DNA from: Pseudalkalibacillus sp052246725
Lineage (GTDB): Bacteria; Bacillota; Bacilli; Bacillales; Fictibacillaceae
Assembly (NCBI GenBank): GCA_052246725.1
Contig: JBQQCL010000006.1
Direction: 5' to 3' (one strand)
Length of the DNA stretch: 64,000 nucleotides
Positions 32,406 to 40,952 of this stretch are shown here, piece after piece (position 1 is the first letter of the stretch; every line of letters begins with the position of its first letter). Made by a program: the position numbers and the translations under genes. The notes under the pieces were generated by a model. The model had not been told where the DNA came from. It saw nothing but the letters and a program-made list of their open reading frames with translations, and ran no database searches.

Positions 32406-33278
32406 ATGAAAAACTTTATTGGAAAACTTACAATCATTTCGGGACTGTTATTGGTTGTACTCGCGGGGTGCAGTACTGCTTCAGGTTCTGACTCAGGCGA
32501 AAAGGAAACAGCCCAACAGCCGATCCTGATCGAAGGGCCAATGCCGATTGAAGCGGAAAAATTTGCGGATAGGCTTGAAAATGTGGAAGAAGAAAAATCA
32601 GGCACGTTCGTCTTTTACAAAGGGACTGTTGATGGTTATCCAGTGATTGTCGCGAAGACTGGAAAGGGCATGGAGAATACGGCGGCAGCTACCGCTGTGG
32701 CAATTGAAAAGTACAATCCGGCAGCAATCATCAATCAAGGGACATCAGGCGGACATGACCCTGAGCTTGAGGTTTTTGACATTGTTTTAGGAAAAAGAAC
32801 GACCAACCTCGGCTCGTTGAAAACGGGTGACAGAGATGAAGGGCAAGGGATCGAGCCTACGAAATGGAAGCCGATGGACTTGATGGCTTCAGAAGGCAGT
32901 GCAGGGGAAGACCCGAATGCCGAGAAAATCCGATACTACAAAGGCGATGAAGATTTGCTCGCAGCAGCCAGTTCTGTAAAGGATACGTATAAAAAAGGTA
33001 AGGTTGTCGAAGGGACGATCGGTTCTGCGGATGTCTGGAATAATGAAGTCGATCGAATCAACTGGTTCCACGAGAAGTATGGGACGTCAGTTGAAGAGAT
33101 GGAAGGCGCAGCAGCAGCACAAATTGCAAAAGCGTATGATGTGCCGTTCCTCGGAATCCGTATCCTCTCCAACAATAAGACGAATGACGGGGAATATAAC
33201 CCAGATACGGCAGCCGCCAACCAGGAATATGTGTATGAAGTTGTGAAAGAGTATATATCTAAGCTCGAAGACCGATAA
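32406..33278 (+). CDS. lipoprotein of the MTA/SAH nucleosidase (PNP-UDP) family
   Basis: A 290-residue protein with a lipoprotein signal (lipobox LAGC, Cys22), so it should be tethered outside the membrane. The nucleoside phosphorylase fold is clear: VIVAKTGKGMENTAAAT, AAIINQGTSGGHDPELEVFDIVLG, and SVEEMEGAAAAQIAKAYDVPFLGIRILSNN. MTA/SAH nucleosidases have Asp in the last motif (RxxSD); here it is Asn. Asn is the residue that recognises 6-oxopurines in trimeric PNPs. With the guanine riboswitch upstream, this suggests an extracellular guanosine/inosine-cleaving enzyme for base salvage. AAGGAGAGG precedes the ATG. Confidence 0.85.
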   Translation: MKNFIGKLTIISGLLLVVLAGCSTASGSDSGEKETAQQPILIEGPMPIEAEKFADRLENVEEEKSGTFVFYKGTVDGYPVIVAKTGKGMENTAAATAVAIEKYNPAAIINQGTSGGHDPELEVFDIVLGKRTTNLGSLKTGDRDEGQGIEPTKWKPMDLMASEGSAGEDPNAEKIRYYKGDEDLLAAASSVKDTYKKGKVVEGTIGSADVWNNEVDRINWFHEKYGTSVEEMEGAAAAQIAKAYDVPFLGIRILSNNKTNDGEYNPDTAAANQEYVYEVVKEYISKLEDR

Positions 33279-33345
33279 AATCGTGCACCCACCTATGGTA
33301 TGATAACTTTAATATTGTAGTCATACGGAATAGGAGGGTGCTCAC

Positions 33346-33951
33346 GTGGGCTTGCTGAAGCGTTTTACCTTACAATTTCGAATGCCGCATGGTTTTCTTG
33401 GGTGGGTTGCGGGCTACCTGATGTCCAAAGGCGGGAAGAAAAGCAGGTGGACGGTATCGCTATTGAATCCTGAGCGTGATGATCATGTTTTGGAGGTTGG
33501 CTTTGGGCCTGGTGTCGGGATCGAGGCGTTGGCCGAAACGGTCGATAAAGGCTATATTGCCGGGATTGATATCTCTGAAGTGATGCTGAAGCAGGCAAGT
33601 GACAGAAATCGGGAAGCCATTTCTAAAGGTCTCGTGGATCTAATGCTGGCTGATGTTTCGTCTCCGCCATCATTTGATATTAAGTTTGATCACATCATGA
33701 GTGTGAATAACATCATCTTTTGGGAGGAGCCGGTCCTTGCTCTGAACAAGCTAAGGCAATTAATGAATCCCAATGGAAAAATCGCAATCACGATGCAACC
33801 GTTGATGAAGGGGGCTAACGACGAAACCGTCAAAGAAGTCGCCAATGAAATCGAGGGCTATTTGAAAGAAGCAGGTTTTTCAGAAATTGAGTTTCATTAT
33901 AAAGCCATGAAACCAGTGAACTGTGTCTGTGTGATTGCGGTAAACTCATAA
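33346..33951 (+). CDS. class I SAM-dependent methyltransferase
   Basis: A 201-residue protein with motif I VLEVGFGPGVGIEAL (about residues 49-63) and GIDISEVMLKQA; FDHIMSVNNIIFWEEP fits motif IV. It resembles small Bacillus and actinobacterial methyltransferases of unknown substrate. The start is GTG at 33346 with TAGGAGGG 7 nt upstream. It lies 67 bp from the nucleosidase and may share its transcript. Confidence 0.82.
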   Translation: MGLLKRFTLQFRMPHGFLGWVAGYLMSKGGKKSRWTVSLLNPERDDHVLEVGFGPGVGIEALAETVDKGYIAGIDISEVMLKQASDRNREAISKGLVDLMLADVSSPPSFDIKFDHIMSVNNIIFWEEPVLALNKLRQLMNPNGKIAITMQPLMKGANDETVKEVANEIEGYLKEAGFSEIEFHYKAMKPVNCVCVIAVNS

Positions 33952-33958
33952 TTAGTTA

Positions 33959-34029
33959 AAAATACCGAGGGACTCGGCATACATCAGATTTTTTCCTGAT
34001 TGGAGTCAAGCATCCTCGGTATTTTTTGC
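33959..34029 (+). terminator. bidirectional terminator
   Basis: aaaataccgagg / cctcggtatttttt outer stem with an inner atcag / ctgat stem; between convergent genes. Confidence 0.75.
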
Positions 34030-34061
34030 ATATAACGAACGTATAAGGCTCAGCTTCGTCT

Positions 34062-35021
34062 TTATTGACAGCTGCTTTTTTCGCATTCCTGGATTATAAC
34101 AGGAGATGTTCTTTTAAACCGTGGTCTGAACTGTAAATACCGCTTAAAGTTGATTTGTGATAAGGAGAAGAGTGTGAGCGCAACCCATATGAATCCGAAG
34201 CTGATGAGATGTGTGTTCGTGAATGTCTCATGAAAGAAATAGATTCCGACGAGCAGCTGAATGGTCGGATTGATGTATTGAAGAAAGCCGATCGTCGATA
34301 ATGGGATCTTTTGTGCCCCTTTTGAAAACCATAAGAGCGGGAGCGCAGTGACAGCGCCAGCACCTAGTAGGAAGATCGTTTCAAGAATGGAGACATGACC
34401 GAGAGCAGCGGTTCCTTTTACCTGGAGGAAAAGAAGATAGGACAGGACAATCGGCAAAATGAAAAGCGTTTCCAGGGTTACAGAAACGAGTGGTTCGACC
34501 TTGACGACTTTCTTGACCACACCATATAAAGCGAATGTCGATGCGATGATCAATGCTACCCAGGGAACTTGACCGAATTGGATCGTCATGATCAACACAC
34601 CGGTTGCAGCAAGCAACAGAGAAATGATCTTCCAATGGTTCAATTTTTCCCGAAAGATGATTACACCTAATGCAATACTTAGTAGCGGGTTGATGTAATA
34701 CCCCAGGCTTGCTCCGATTACATGATTCGATGTGACCGCCCATATGAAAATGAACCAGTTCGCACTGATTAAAACAGCTGCCAAGAACACCCATGAAGCC
34801 TGGACCCGATTGGCGAGCACTTTTTTCACTTGTGGCCAACCACCGATCAACAGAAGGATGAATGCAGCAAAAAGGAAGGACCATAGAATCCGGTGGGCAA
34901 AAATTTCATAGGCAGGTATTCCCTTGAGGAAATACCAGTAGATCGGCAGAACACCCCAGGCGATAAAGGCTGCAAGGGTATAAAACATTCCGACAACAGA
35001 ATCAGACAGTCTATTCAACAT
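34062..35021 (-). CDS. rarD: EamA family transporter RarD
   Basis: A 319-residue DMT-family protein with ten hydrophobic segments. The RarD signature is present: GMFYTLAAFIAWGVLPIYWYFLKGIPAYEIFAHRILWS at the N-terminus and LGYYINPLLSIALGVIIFREKL in the middle. RarD proteins were named for chloramphenicol sensitivity in Pseudomonas, but their substrates are unknown. AGGAGGTTC lies upstream of the ATG. It is divergent from the LysR gene at 35135, its likely regulator. Confidence 0.88.
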   Translation of the reverse strand: MLNRLSDSVVGMFYTLAAFIAWGVLPIYWYFLKGIPAYEIFAHRILWSFLFAAFILLLIGGWPQVKKVLANRVQASWVFLAAVLISANWFIFIWAVTSNHVIGASLGYYINPLLSIALGVIIFREKLNHWKIISLLLAATGVLIMTIQFGQVPWVALIIASTFALYGVVKKVVKVEPLVSVTLETLFILPIVLSYLLFLQVKGTAALGHVSILETIFLLGAGAVTALPLLWFSKGAQKIPLSTIGFLQYINPTIQLLVGIYFFHETFTNTHLISFGFIWVALTLFSLSQINFKRYLQFRPRFKRTSPVIIQECEKSSCQ

Positions 35022-35134
35022 AAAATGAACCTCCTAATGATTGTTTAGTAATAACATACGCCAACTCTTCACATTAGTAAAATGAATCTTTATAATGAGT
35101 AATATGAATGAAATTAATGAAGGGTGGGAAAGGG

Positions 35135-36013
35135 ATGAATATGACGATTATCCAAATGGAGGTTTTCGTAAAAATCGTTGAAACGAAAAGCTTCACTAAG
35201 GCAGGGGAAGATTTGGGCATGACGCAGTCCGCAGTGAGCCATGCCATATCCAGTTTAGAATCCGCCATGGGATTTCAATTGATCATCCGTAACCGTTCGG
35301 GTGCCGTCATTACGACAAACGGAGAAAAAATGCTGGCGCATATACGGAATATACTGCGGCATACAGAGCTTATGAAGCAGGACGCAAAGAGCATCATGGG
35401 CCTACAGAAAGGGAAAGTCCGGGTCGGCTCATTCGAAAGTGTGATGATCAACTGGATGCCAGATATCATTGGACAATTTCAACAACAGTTCCCGGACATT
35501 GAAGTGGAGCTGATCGAAGGGGATTACCAGGATATCATCCAATGGCTTCTTGATGGGAGGCTCGATTTAGGCTTCATCCTTGAAACGGAACGGATGAACG
35601 TGGAATTCCAACCGCTTAAAGATGATCATTTATCCTTGCTGATTCCATGTGACCATCCCCTCAGCAAGGAACGTGAGCCCTCGATCGAGCAGGTTGCTTC
35701 GTATCCGTTCATCATGCCGAAAAAAGGATGTGATGAACAAGTTCGTAGGATGTTCAAAGCGGAGGATCTCGATCCGGATGTCCGTTTTGTGATCAAGGAT
35801 GTCCATTCGATCATTGCCATGGTGAAATCCGGAATCGGAATAAGCATCATGCCTGAACTGACATTGCCGAAGCACATGGATATGATCAAAGCGACGAGGA
35901 TTTGTAAAGAGGTTTACCGCACGATCGGGATCGCTGCACCGGCATTCAAGCGGCTATCGCCTGCTGCTGGTAAGTTTTTCGAGCTGACCAAAGCCTTGGT
36001 CGGAAATACTTGA
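35135..36013 (+). CDS. LysR family transcriptional regulator
   Basis: A 292-residue LysR protein with the HTH at residues 3-60 (MEVFVKIVETKSFTKAGEDLGMTQSAVSHAISSLE) and an effector domain beginning GKVRVGSFESVMINWMPDII. ATGs at 35135 and 35141 both follow GGGTGGGAAAGGG; either may be used. Adjacent and divergent to rarD, with a ~110-bp shared control region. Confidence 0.9.
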   Translation: MNMTIIQMEVFVKIVETKSFTKAGEDLGMTQSAVSHAISSLESAMGFQLIIRNRSGAVITTNGEKMLAHIRNILRHTELMKQDAKSIMGLQKGKVRVGSFESVMINWMPDIIGQFQQQFPDIEVELIEGDYQDIIQWLLDGRLDLGFILETERMNVEFQPLKDDHLSLLIPCDHPLSKEREPSIEQVASYPFIMPKKGCDEQVRRMFKAEDLDPDVRFVIKDVHSIIAMVKSGIGISIMPELTLPKHMDMIKATRICKEVYRTIGIAAPAFKRLSPAAGKFFELTKALVGNT

Positions 36014-36026
36014 GGTTGATTTTTTC

Positions 36027-36212
36027 GTAACGGACACCAGAGCCGCTATTTGTGACAATTTGGCCGTTTTCGAAAAGTTACGGACACCAGAGCCGTTATT
36101 TGTGAACAAAACAGCTGATTTCATCCTAAAATTACAAAATAAGGTCTCTGGTGTCCGCTAAAATCATGAAATGAGCACATTTAGAGGAAATAACGTCTCC
36201 TGTGTCCGTTAA
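36027..36212. repeat. intergenic repeat family B, copy 1
   Basis: Two direct CGGACACCAGAGCCG(C/T)TATTTGTGA units are followed by two inverted AATAAGGTCTCTGGTGTCCG / AATAACGTCTCCTGTGTCCG units. The transcript can form two nested or one long stem of ~185 bases. Related copies are at 42042, 47975 and 58319. Confidence 0.85.
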
Positions 36213-36234
36213 CATTTGAAAAGGGGTGGAAAAG

Positions 36235-36843
36235 ATGTATATTCCGTCGCATTTTAAAATTTCCGATATGCAAGTTGCCTCTGACATAATGAAAGAAAAT
36301 AGCTTTGCAACGCTATTTTCTCAACATAATGGAATGCCATACGCTACTCATCTGCCGTTACTTGTGGATAATGATCAGGAATCTTTATACGGTCATTTTG
36401 CACGTCCGAACCTACAATGGAAGGATATTGAGGATCAAACGATATTAGCTGTTTTCCATGGGCCGCATTGTTATATATCCCCGTCGTGGTACGAAACAAA
36501 AACAGCAGTCCCAACCTGGAACTATGTCACGGTGCATGTTTACGGTAAAGTGGAGTTGGTGACTCAGGAGGATGAGGTTATGGAATCCTTGCAAGAAATG
36601 GTGGCGAATTATGAAGCACCAAATAGTCCTTATAGTTTGGAGGATTTGGATGATGGATACCTCACTGGGATGAGTAAAGGGATCCAGGGTTTCAAAATCA
36701 AAATTGACAAAATTGAAGCAAAAGCTAAATTGAGTCAGAACCATCCAATGGCCCGACAGAAACGTATCATAAAAGAACTCGAAAAAAGCCTAAACTCAGA
36801 AGAACAGAACATTGCAAGGCTGATGAAACGCAAACTTGTTTGA
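36235..36843 (+). CDS. paiB: PaiB family FMN-binding protein
   Basis: A 202-residue protein of the PaiB family: MYIPSHFKISD at the start, ATLFSQHNGMPYATHLPLLVD, YGHFARPNLQWKD, CYISPSWYETKTAVPTWNYVTVHVYGK and GMSKGIQGFKIKIDKIEAKAKLSQNHP. B. subtilis PaiB lowers protease and sporulation gene expression and binds FMN in a split-barrel fold. It usually pairs with the PaiA acetyltransferase, which is not adjacent here. AGGGGTGG precedes the ATG at 36235. Confidence 0.88.
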   Translation: MYIPSHFKISDMQVASDIMKENSFATLFSQHNGMPYATHLPLLVDNDQESLYGHFARPNLQWKDIEDQTILAVFHGPHCYISPSWYETKTAVPTWNYVTVHVYGKVELVTQEDEVMESLQEMVANYEAPNSPYSLEDLDDGYLTGMSKGIQGFKIKIDKIEAKAKLSQNHPMARQKRIIKELEKSLNSEEQNIARLMKRKLV

Positions 36844-36962
36844 ATAAACGAACAAGTGTCCTTCTGATTTTCCTATTTTGTCCACCCGATCCAAGGGTAT
36901 AGTCCCAGTTATTTCCTCTTCCTTCCAAGCATATTTATAGCTAGAGAAGGGGGGATGCTGCG

Positions 36963-38432
36963 ATGAAGAGACAGACTTATGCAGAACTGCAGTACCCAGA
37001 GGGCATGCTGTCGATTATCAGGAACGGGTTGGATCCAGCTGAAACCTCGAAATCGGTCATCATTATCGGAGCGGGTCTCTCTGGATTAGTTGCCGCATCT
37101 CTCTTGAAACAGGCAGGCCATCAAGTCACGATCCTCGAAGGTAACAGTCGGATCGGAGGCAGGGTGCTGACTTTAAGGGAACCATTTACTGAGGGGAATT
37201 ATCTGGATGTTGGTGCAATGAGAATTCCCGAAAACCATGCATTGGTGCTTGAATATATCAAGCAATTCCAACTGCCTTTGAATAGATTTATCAACGCTAC
37301 GCCTAGGGACGTGATCTTTGTCAACAATGTGTTGACTACTCGAGAAGTGTATGAGGAAAACCCGGATATCCTCCAATTTCCCGTTGCACCTGAAGAAAAA
37401 GGGAAGACAGCAACGGAATTGCTTTTAGAAGCGACCAAGCCTTTCGTTGACCTTTATGCAATCAGTACTCCAGAAGAACAGGAAGAGCTGAGGGAAGAGT
37501 ACGGAGATTATTCAATGGGTGAGTTTCTGCAGTTCAATCCTCTAGGACCATCCCTTTCATTGCCTGCAATCCGTATGATCAATGTCATGCTCGGTATTGA
37601 GGGCTTTCCGGAGTTTGCTTTCTTAGATATTTTGACCGATATCGTTTATCCGATCTTCAGTGAAGATTTGAAATTCTATGAAATTGATGGCGGCAATGAT
37701 CGTCTACCGTTATCTTTTTTCCCGCAACTTCAAAACGACATCAAATTCAACCAAAAAGTGATTCGGATTGCGCAAAATGACAACGGTGTACGGGTCCAAG
37801 CCCGTAACCCTGTGACCGGGGAAATCAGCCAATACAATGGAGATTATGTAATCGCCACCGTTCCTTTCACTGTTTTTCAGTTTATCGATGTGATTCCGTA
37901 TAATTCGATTCCTTTTGAAAAATGGCAAGTGATTCGGGAGCTATACAATGTACCAGCTGTAAAAATCGGAGTCCAATTCAAACGTCGATTTTGGGAAGCG
38001 AATGGGATCGGGAATGCTATATCTGATAGACCGACTCGATTTTCATATATTCCAAGCCACAATATCGGCTCAGAGGGTCCAGCGGTACTCTTGGCAAGCT
38101 ATAGCTGGGGAGCCGATGCTGAATTGTGGACCAGTTTGTCCTTTTCAGAACTCGTCTACACCCTGTTAAAAGATCTTGCGAAAATATATGGGGATGTCGT
38201 ATATACAGAATTTCAGAATGCTGTGGGGTTCGACTGGAGTGAAAATCCATATTCTGTAGGGTGTTTTACGTTATTCACACCGAGACAACAAGAGGAATTT
38301 GAAGAAATAATCAGGCGGCCAGAGGGAAGAATCCACTTTGCGGGTGAACATACATCATCGTTCCATGGGTGGATGGAAGGGGCGATCGAATCCGGTATCC
38401 GTGCAGCGTTTGAAGTGAATCTGAGAGAATGA
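36963..38432 (+). CDS. flavin monoamine oxidase / L-amino-acid oxidase family protein
   Basis: A 489-residue FAD enzyme. The dinucleotide fold is VIIIGAGLSGLVAASLLKQAG (34-54), with the second motif ILEGNSRIGGRVLT, the amine-oxidase dimethylarginine-like region LDVGAMRIPENH, and the C-terminal FAD motif RIHFAGEHTSSFHGWMEGAIESGIRAA. It oxidises an amine or L-amino acid, yielding ammonia and H2O2. No signal peptide is seen. GAAGGGGGG precedes the ATG. Close relatives are common in Bacillus; the substrate is unknown. Confidence 0.88.
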   Translation: MKRQTYAELQYPEGMLSIIRNGLDPAETSKSVIIIGAGLSGLVAASLLKQAGHQVTILEGNSRIGGRVLTLREPFTEGNYLDVGAMRIPENHALVLEYIKQFQLPLNRFINATPRDVIFVNNVLTTREVYEENPDILQFPVAPEEKGKTATELLLEATKPFVDLYAISTPEEQEELREEYGDYSMGEFLQFNPLGPSLSLPAIRMINVMLGIEGFPEFAFLDILTDIVYPIFSEDLKFYEIDGGNDRLPLSFFPQLQNDIKFNQKVIRIAQNDNGVRVQARNPVTGEISQYNGDYVIATVPFTVFQFIDVIPYNSIPFEKWQVIRELYNVPAVKIGVQFKRRFWEANGIGNAISDRPTRFSYIPSHNIGSEGPAVLLASYSWGADAELWTSLSFSELVYTLLKDLAKIYGDVVYTEFQNAVGFDWSENPYSVGCFTLFTPRQQEEFEEIIRRPEGRIHFAGEHTSSFHGWMEGAIESGIRAAFEVNLRE

Positions 38433-38514
38433 ACAAGCTCAATTCCATGATTGCATATTGACAACGAGGGGAATTCAATGTATTCTTTAATTAATAAAAT
38501 GAAAATCGTTTCTC

Positions 38515-38631
38515 CTAAAGGGGAGTAGCTTTTACAGCAAAGTCGTCATTCCAGAGTTCACGCTCTCGGCTTTGTTGGCAACGAAACTGTTGTTAGCAAG
38601 ACCTTTACCTGTGCGGGTAGAGGTCTTTTTT
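38515..38631 (+). ncRNA. yybP-ykoY (Mn2+) riboswitch
   Basis: Conserved pieces in order are AAAGGGGAGTAGC, GCAAAGTCGTC, a variable hairpin, GGCTTTGTTGGCAACGAAACT, TAGCAAGACCTTTACC and GGTAGAGGTC with a T-run. These match the Mn2+-sensing element that precedes ykoY in B. subtilis. Mn2+ binding should prevent the terminator and raise expression of the TerC gene downstream. Confidence 0.9.
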
Positions 38632-38669
38632 GATGGCCTTTACCAGATCGACGGTAGAGGCCATTTTTG
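38600..38669 (+). terminator. tandem terminators of the Mn2+ riboswitch
   Basis: gacctttacc / ggtagaggtc + TTTTTT (38600-38630) is followed by atggcctttacc / ggtagaggccat + TTTTTGTTTT (38633-38670). The two stems are near copies, suggesting local duplication for tighter shut-off. Confidence 0.75.
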
Positions 38670-38673
38670 TTTT

Positions 38674-38760
38674 ACACTTGAAGAAAGTATAAAATATTTT
38701 CTTCAGTATAAGTACAACTAAGGCTCAGCCTACGCTAGGCTTGGCTTTGCCAAGTTTACT
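38674..38760 (+). repeat. intergenic repeat family A, copy 2
   Basis: ACACTTGAAGAAAGTATAAAATATTTTCTTCAGTATAAG..., ending CTTTGCCAAGTTTAC. It lies between the riboswitch terminators and the TerC start. Confidence 0.85.
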
Positions 38761-38787
38761 TTACATATTAAAAAGGGAGTGAAGGAA

Positions 38788-39495
38788 ATGGAATTATTCA
38801 GTGCTGATTTTTTCACTGCACTATTATCGATTGTGATTATTGACCTGGTCCTAGCTGGGGATAACGCGATCCTGATCGGCCTTGCAGCAAGAAACTTACC
38901 GCAATCGCAACAGAAGAAAGTCATCATGTGGGGTGCGCTCGGGGCGATCTTGATTCGAGTCGCTGCAACACTCGCGGTTGTCTGGCTGCTCAAAATTCCG
39001 GGACTTCTTTTAGTCGGTGGATTACTGCTTGTGGTCATCGCGTATAAACTCTTGGTCGATGATAAAGACCATGACGTTCAAGCGGCAGGCGGGTTCTGGG
39101 CCGCAATCCGGACTGTCATCATTGCGGATGCGCTTATGGGATTAGACAATGTATTGGCGATTGCAGGAGCTGCTCACGGAAATATGCTTCTTGTTGTCTT
39201 AGGGCTCTTGATTTCGGTTCCAGTCGTCATGTTTGGAAGCAAACTGATTCTGATGTGGGTGGACCGGTTCCCGATCATCATCACGATCGGAGCAGCGATC
39301 CTTGCCTGGACGGCTTCGAAAATGATAGTCGGAGAGCCATTCCTGCATAGCTTTTTCGACAACGGCTTCATTAAATACGGTTTCGAATTGTTCGTTGTAG
39401 GGGCAGTAATCGCAGCCGGCTATTTGAAAAAGAGGAAAGTTGTTAAAGAAGTCGAACAAAAGGAAGAGCAGGTCGCCTTACAGAAAGTCGACTAA
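38788..39495 (+). CDS. TerC family membrane protein (YkoY/MeeY-like)
   Basis: A 235-residue protein with seven to eight membrane segments. TerC hallmarks are IVIIDLVLAGDNAILIGLAARNLP, IADALMGLDNVLAIAGAAHGN (both with acidic metal-ligand residues in the helices) and the C-terminal YGFELFVVGAVIAAGY. Bacillus YkoY/YceF relatives export Mn2+ to load secreted enzymes. The Mn2+ riboswitch directly upstream supports that role. GGGAGTGAAGGAA precedes the ATG at 38788. Confidence 0.9.
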   Translation: MELFSADFFTALLSIVIIDLVLAGDNAILIGLAARNLPQSQQKKVIMWGALGAILIRVAATLAVVWLLKIPGLLLVGGLLLVVIAYKLLVDDKDHDVQAAGGFWAAIRTVIIADALMGLDNVLAIAGAAHGNMLLVVLGLLISVPVVMFGSKLILMWVDRFPIIITIGAAILAWTASKMIVGEPFLHSFFDNGFIKYGFELFVVGAVIAAGYLKKRKVVKEVEQKEEQVALQKVD

Positions 39496-39505
39496 GGATT
39501 TTTTT

Positions 39506-39600
39506 GCACTTAAAGAAAGTATAAGAATACTTTCTTCAGTATAAGCGCAACTAAGGATCAGCCTGCTCCAAGGGCTTGACTTTGCCAAGTTTTCTTCATA
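39506..39600 (+). repeat. intergenic repeat family A, copy 3
   Basis: GCACTTAAAGAAAGTATAAGAATACTTTCTTCAGTATAAGCGCAACTAAGG..., ending CTTTGCCAAGTTTTCTTC. It starts 10 bp after the TerC stop and its first stem may act as the gene's terminator. Confidence 0.85.
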
Positions 39601-39707
39601 CGATTTTTGAAACCTTTTAAGAAATCATCCGTAGGAATAATGGCGGGTGAGCAGAACATCGTTTGATTTATCCGAAAATGGTTAAGTATAGACTGATGGA
39701 GGGGATT

Positions 39708-40217
39708 ATGAGCATTTTCTCACGTTTGTTCAATAAAAAAGAAAAGGAAATTGGAAAGGTTGAAGAACGGAATTTTTTCAACATCCAGATCAACGACATC
39801 ATCACCTACAATTTTGAGGATTATCAGGTCAGCGGTAAATTGATCTACAATGACGGTGGGTATGAGTGGTATGCCTATCAGCTTGTCGGAACGAATGAGA
39901 CGATCTGGCTAAGTGCAGAAATGGATGACGAGCTTGAACTCGGCATCTATAAGAGCACGAAAGAAAAACTGACCGAGCCGATCCCGAATAAGGTGACGAT
40001 CAATCAGACCGAATTTACGCTTGATGAAAAAGGAACCGCTTCAGTGCGGGGAGAAGGCCGAGGTAGAAACGTGAACGGCCAGCAAGTGAAGTATTTTGAT
40101 TTCGCCAATGATGCAGATGACCGCTTCCTTTCCGTTGAAATATGGGGCAGTGAAATCGAAGTCAGTGAAGGTCATGAAATCGAAAGCTATGAAATAAAGA
40201 TCATTGCAGCAAGCTAG
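39708..40217 (+). CDS. DUF4178 domain protein
   Basis: A 169-residue protein of mainly beta strands: FFNIQINDIITYNFEDYQVSGKLIYNDGGYEWYAYQLVG, then ETIWLSAEMDDELELGIYKST, with a second half ending YFDFANDADDRFLSVEIWG. DUF4178 genes are repeatedly found with PspA, DUF350 and spermidine synthase genes, as here. The function is unknown; the N-terminal MSIFSRLFNKKEKE may be a membrane-facing amphipathic helix. GGAGGGG lies before the ATG at 39708. Confidence 0.85.
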   Translation: MSIFSRLFNKKEKEIGKVEERNFFNIQINDIITYNFEDYQVSGKLIYNDGGYEWYAYQLVGTNETIWLSAEMDDELELGIYKSTKEKLTEPIPNKVTINQTEFTLDEKGTASVRGEGRGRNVNGQQVKYFDFANDADDRFLSVEIWGSEIEVSEGHEIESYEIKIIAAS

Positions 40218-40249
40218 ACTTCGCAAAAACAAAAATCAGGAGGTAAAGC

Positions 40250-40921
40250 ATGTTTAATTTCTTTAAGAGAGTACGTACAATGGTTTCATCCGAATTGAAT
40301 TCAGCACTTGATAAAGCGGAGGATCCGGTAAAACTGCTTGACCAGTACATGCGCGAAATGTCCGCGGATATCCGGGAAGCTGAAACGGCTGTCGCGAAAC
40401 AAATCGCTAATGAAAAGATGCTCAAGAAAAAGTATGAAGATGCTAAGAGCATGGTCGAGAAGAGGGAAGAACAAGCGGTTCAGGCATTGGAAGCCGGGAA
40501 TGAAGACCTTGCCCGCAGAGCGCTGGAAGATAAGCAGAAACACAATCAACAGGCGGATACACTGCTCGCAGCGCATACCAAAGCAAAGGACGATGCTGAT
40601 TCCTTGCGTGAGAGATTGGCTGAAATGAAAGCGGAATACGATGAGATGAATCTGAAAAAGGATTCCCTCAAGGCAAGAGCTGAATCAGCGAAGACGAAGA
40701 CCAAGATAAACCGCACGATGTCGAATATCGGCACCGACAGTTCCCAACAGGGCTTCAAGCGGATGGAGGAGAAAGTACTCCAGTATGAAGCTGAAGCCGA
40801 AACGACAGATGACATGCGTTCTTCAAACAAGTCCCTCGATGATGAGTTTGAGGCGATGAATACGAAGGACAGTGTGAATGATGAACTAGCGGAGTTAAAG
40901 AAAAAACTGGGGAAAGAATAA
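40250..40921 (+). CDS. PspA/IM30 family protein
   Basis: A 223-residue coiled-coil protein: NFFKRVRTMVSSELNSALDKAEDPVKLLDQYMREMSADI at the start (amphipathic helix and PspA signature), then a long heptad region to ~residue 185. ESCRT-III-like PspA proteins polymerise on the membrane and protect it under stress. It is 32 bp after the DUF4178 gene. CAGGAGG precedes the ATG. B. subtilis has PspA and LiaH; this copy belongs to a separate polyamine-linked island. Confidence 0.9.
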   Translation: MFNFFKRVRTMVSSELNSALDKAEDPVKLLDQYMREMSADIREAETAVAKQIANEKMLKKKYEDAKSMVEKREEQAVQALEAGNEDLARRALEDKQKHNQQADTLLAAHTKAKDDADSLRERLAEMKAEYDEMNLKKDSLKARAESAKTKTKINRTMSNIGTDSSQQGFKRMEEKVLQYEAEAETTDDMRSSNKSLDDEFEAMNTKDSVNDELAELKKKLGKE

Positions 40922-40952
40922 CCTTCTTTCCCTTTTTATTGGGGGTGTGTCG

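Noticed and set aside
34041..34060. Sixth copy of repeat A
   Set aside because: Only about 14-20 bp match; counted as a fragment, not as a copy.
36027..36212. CRISPR array
   Set aside because: Units occur only as two direct plus two inverse copies with no regular spacers and no cas genes.
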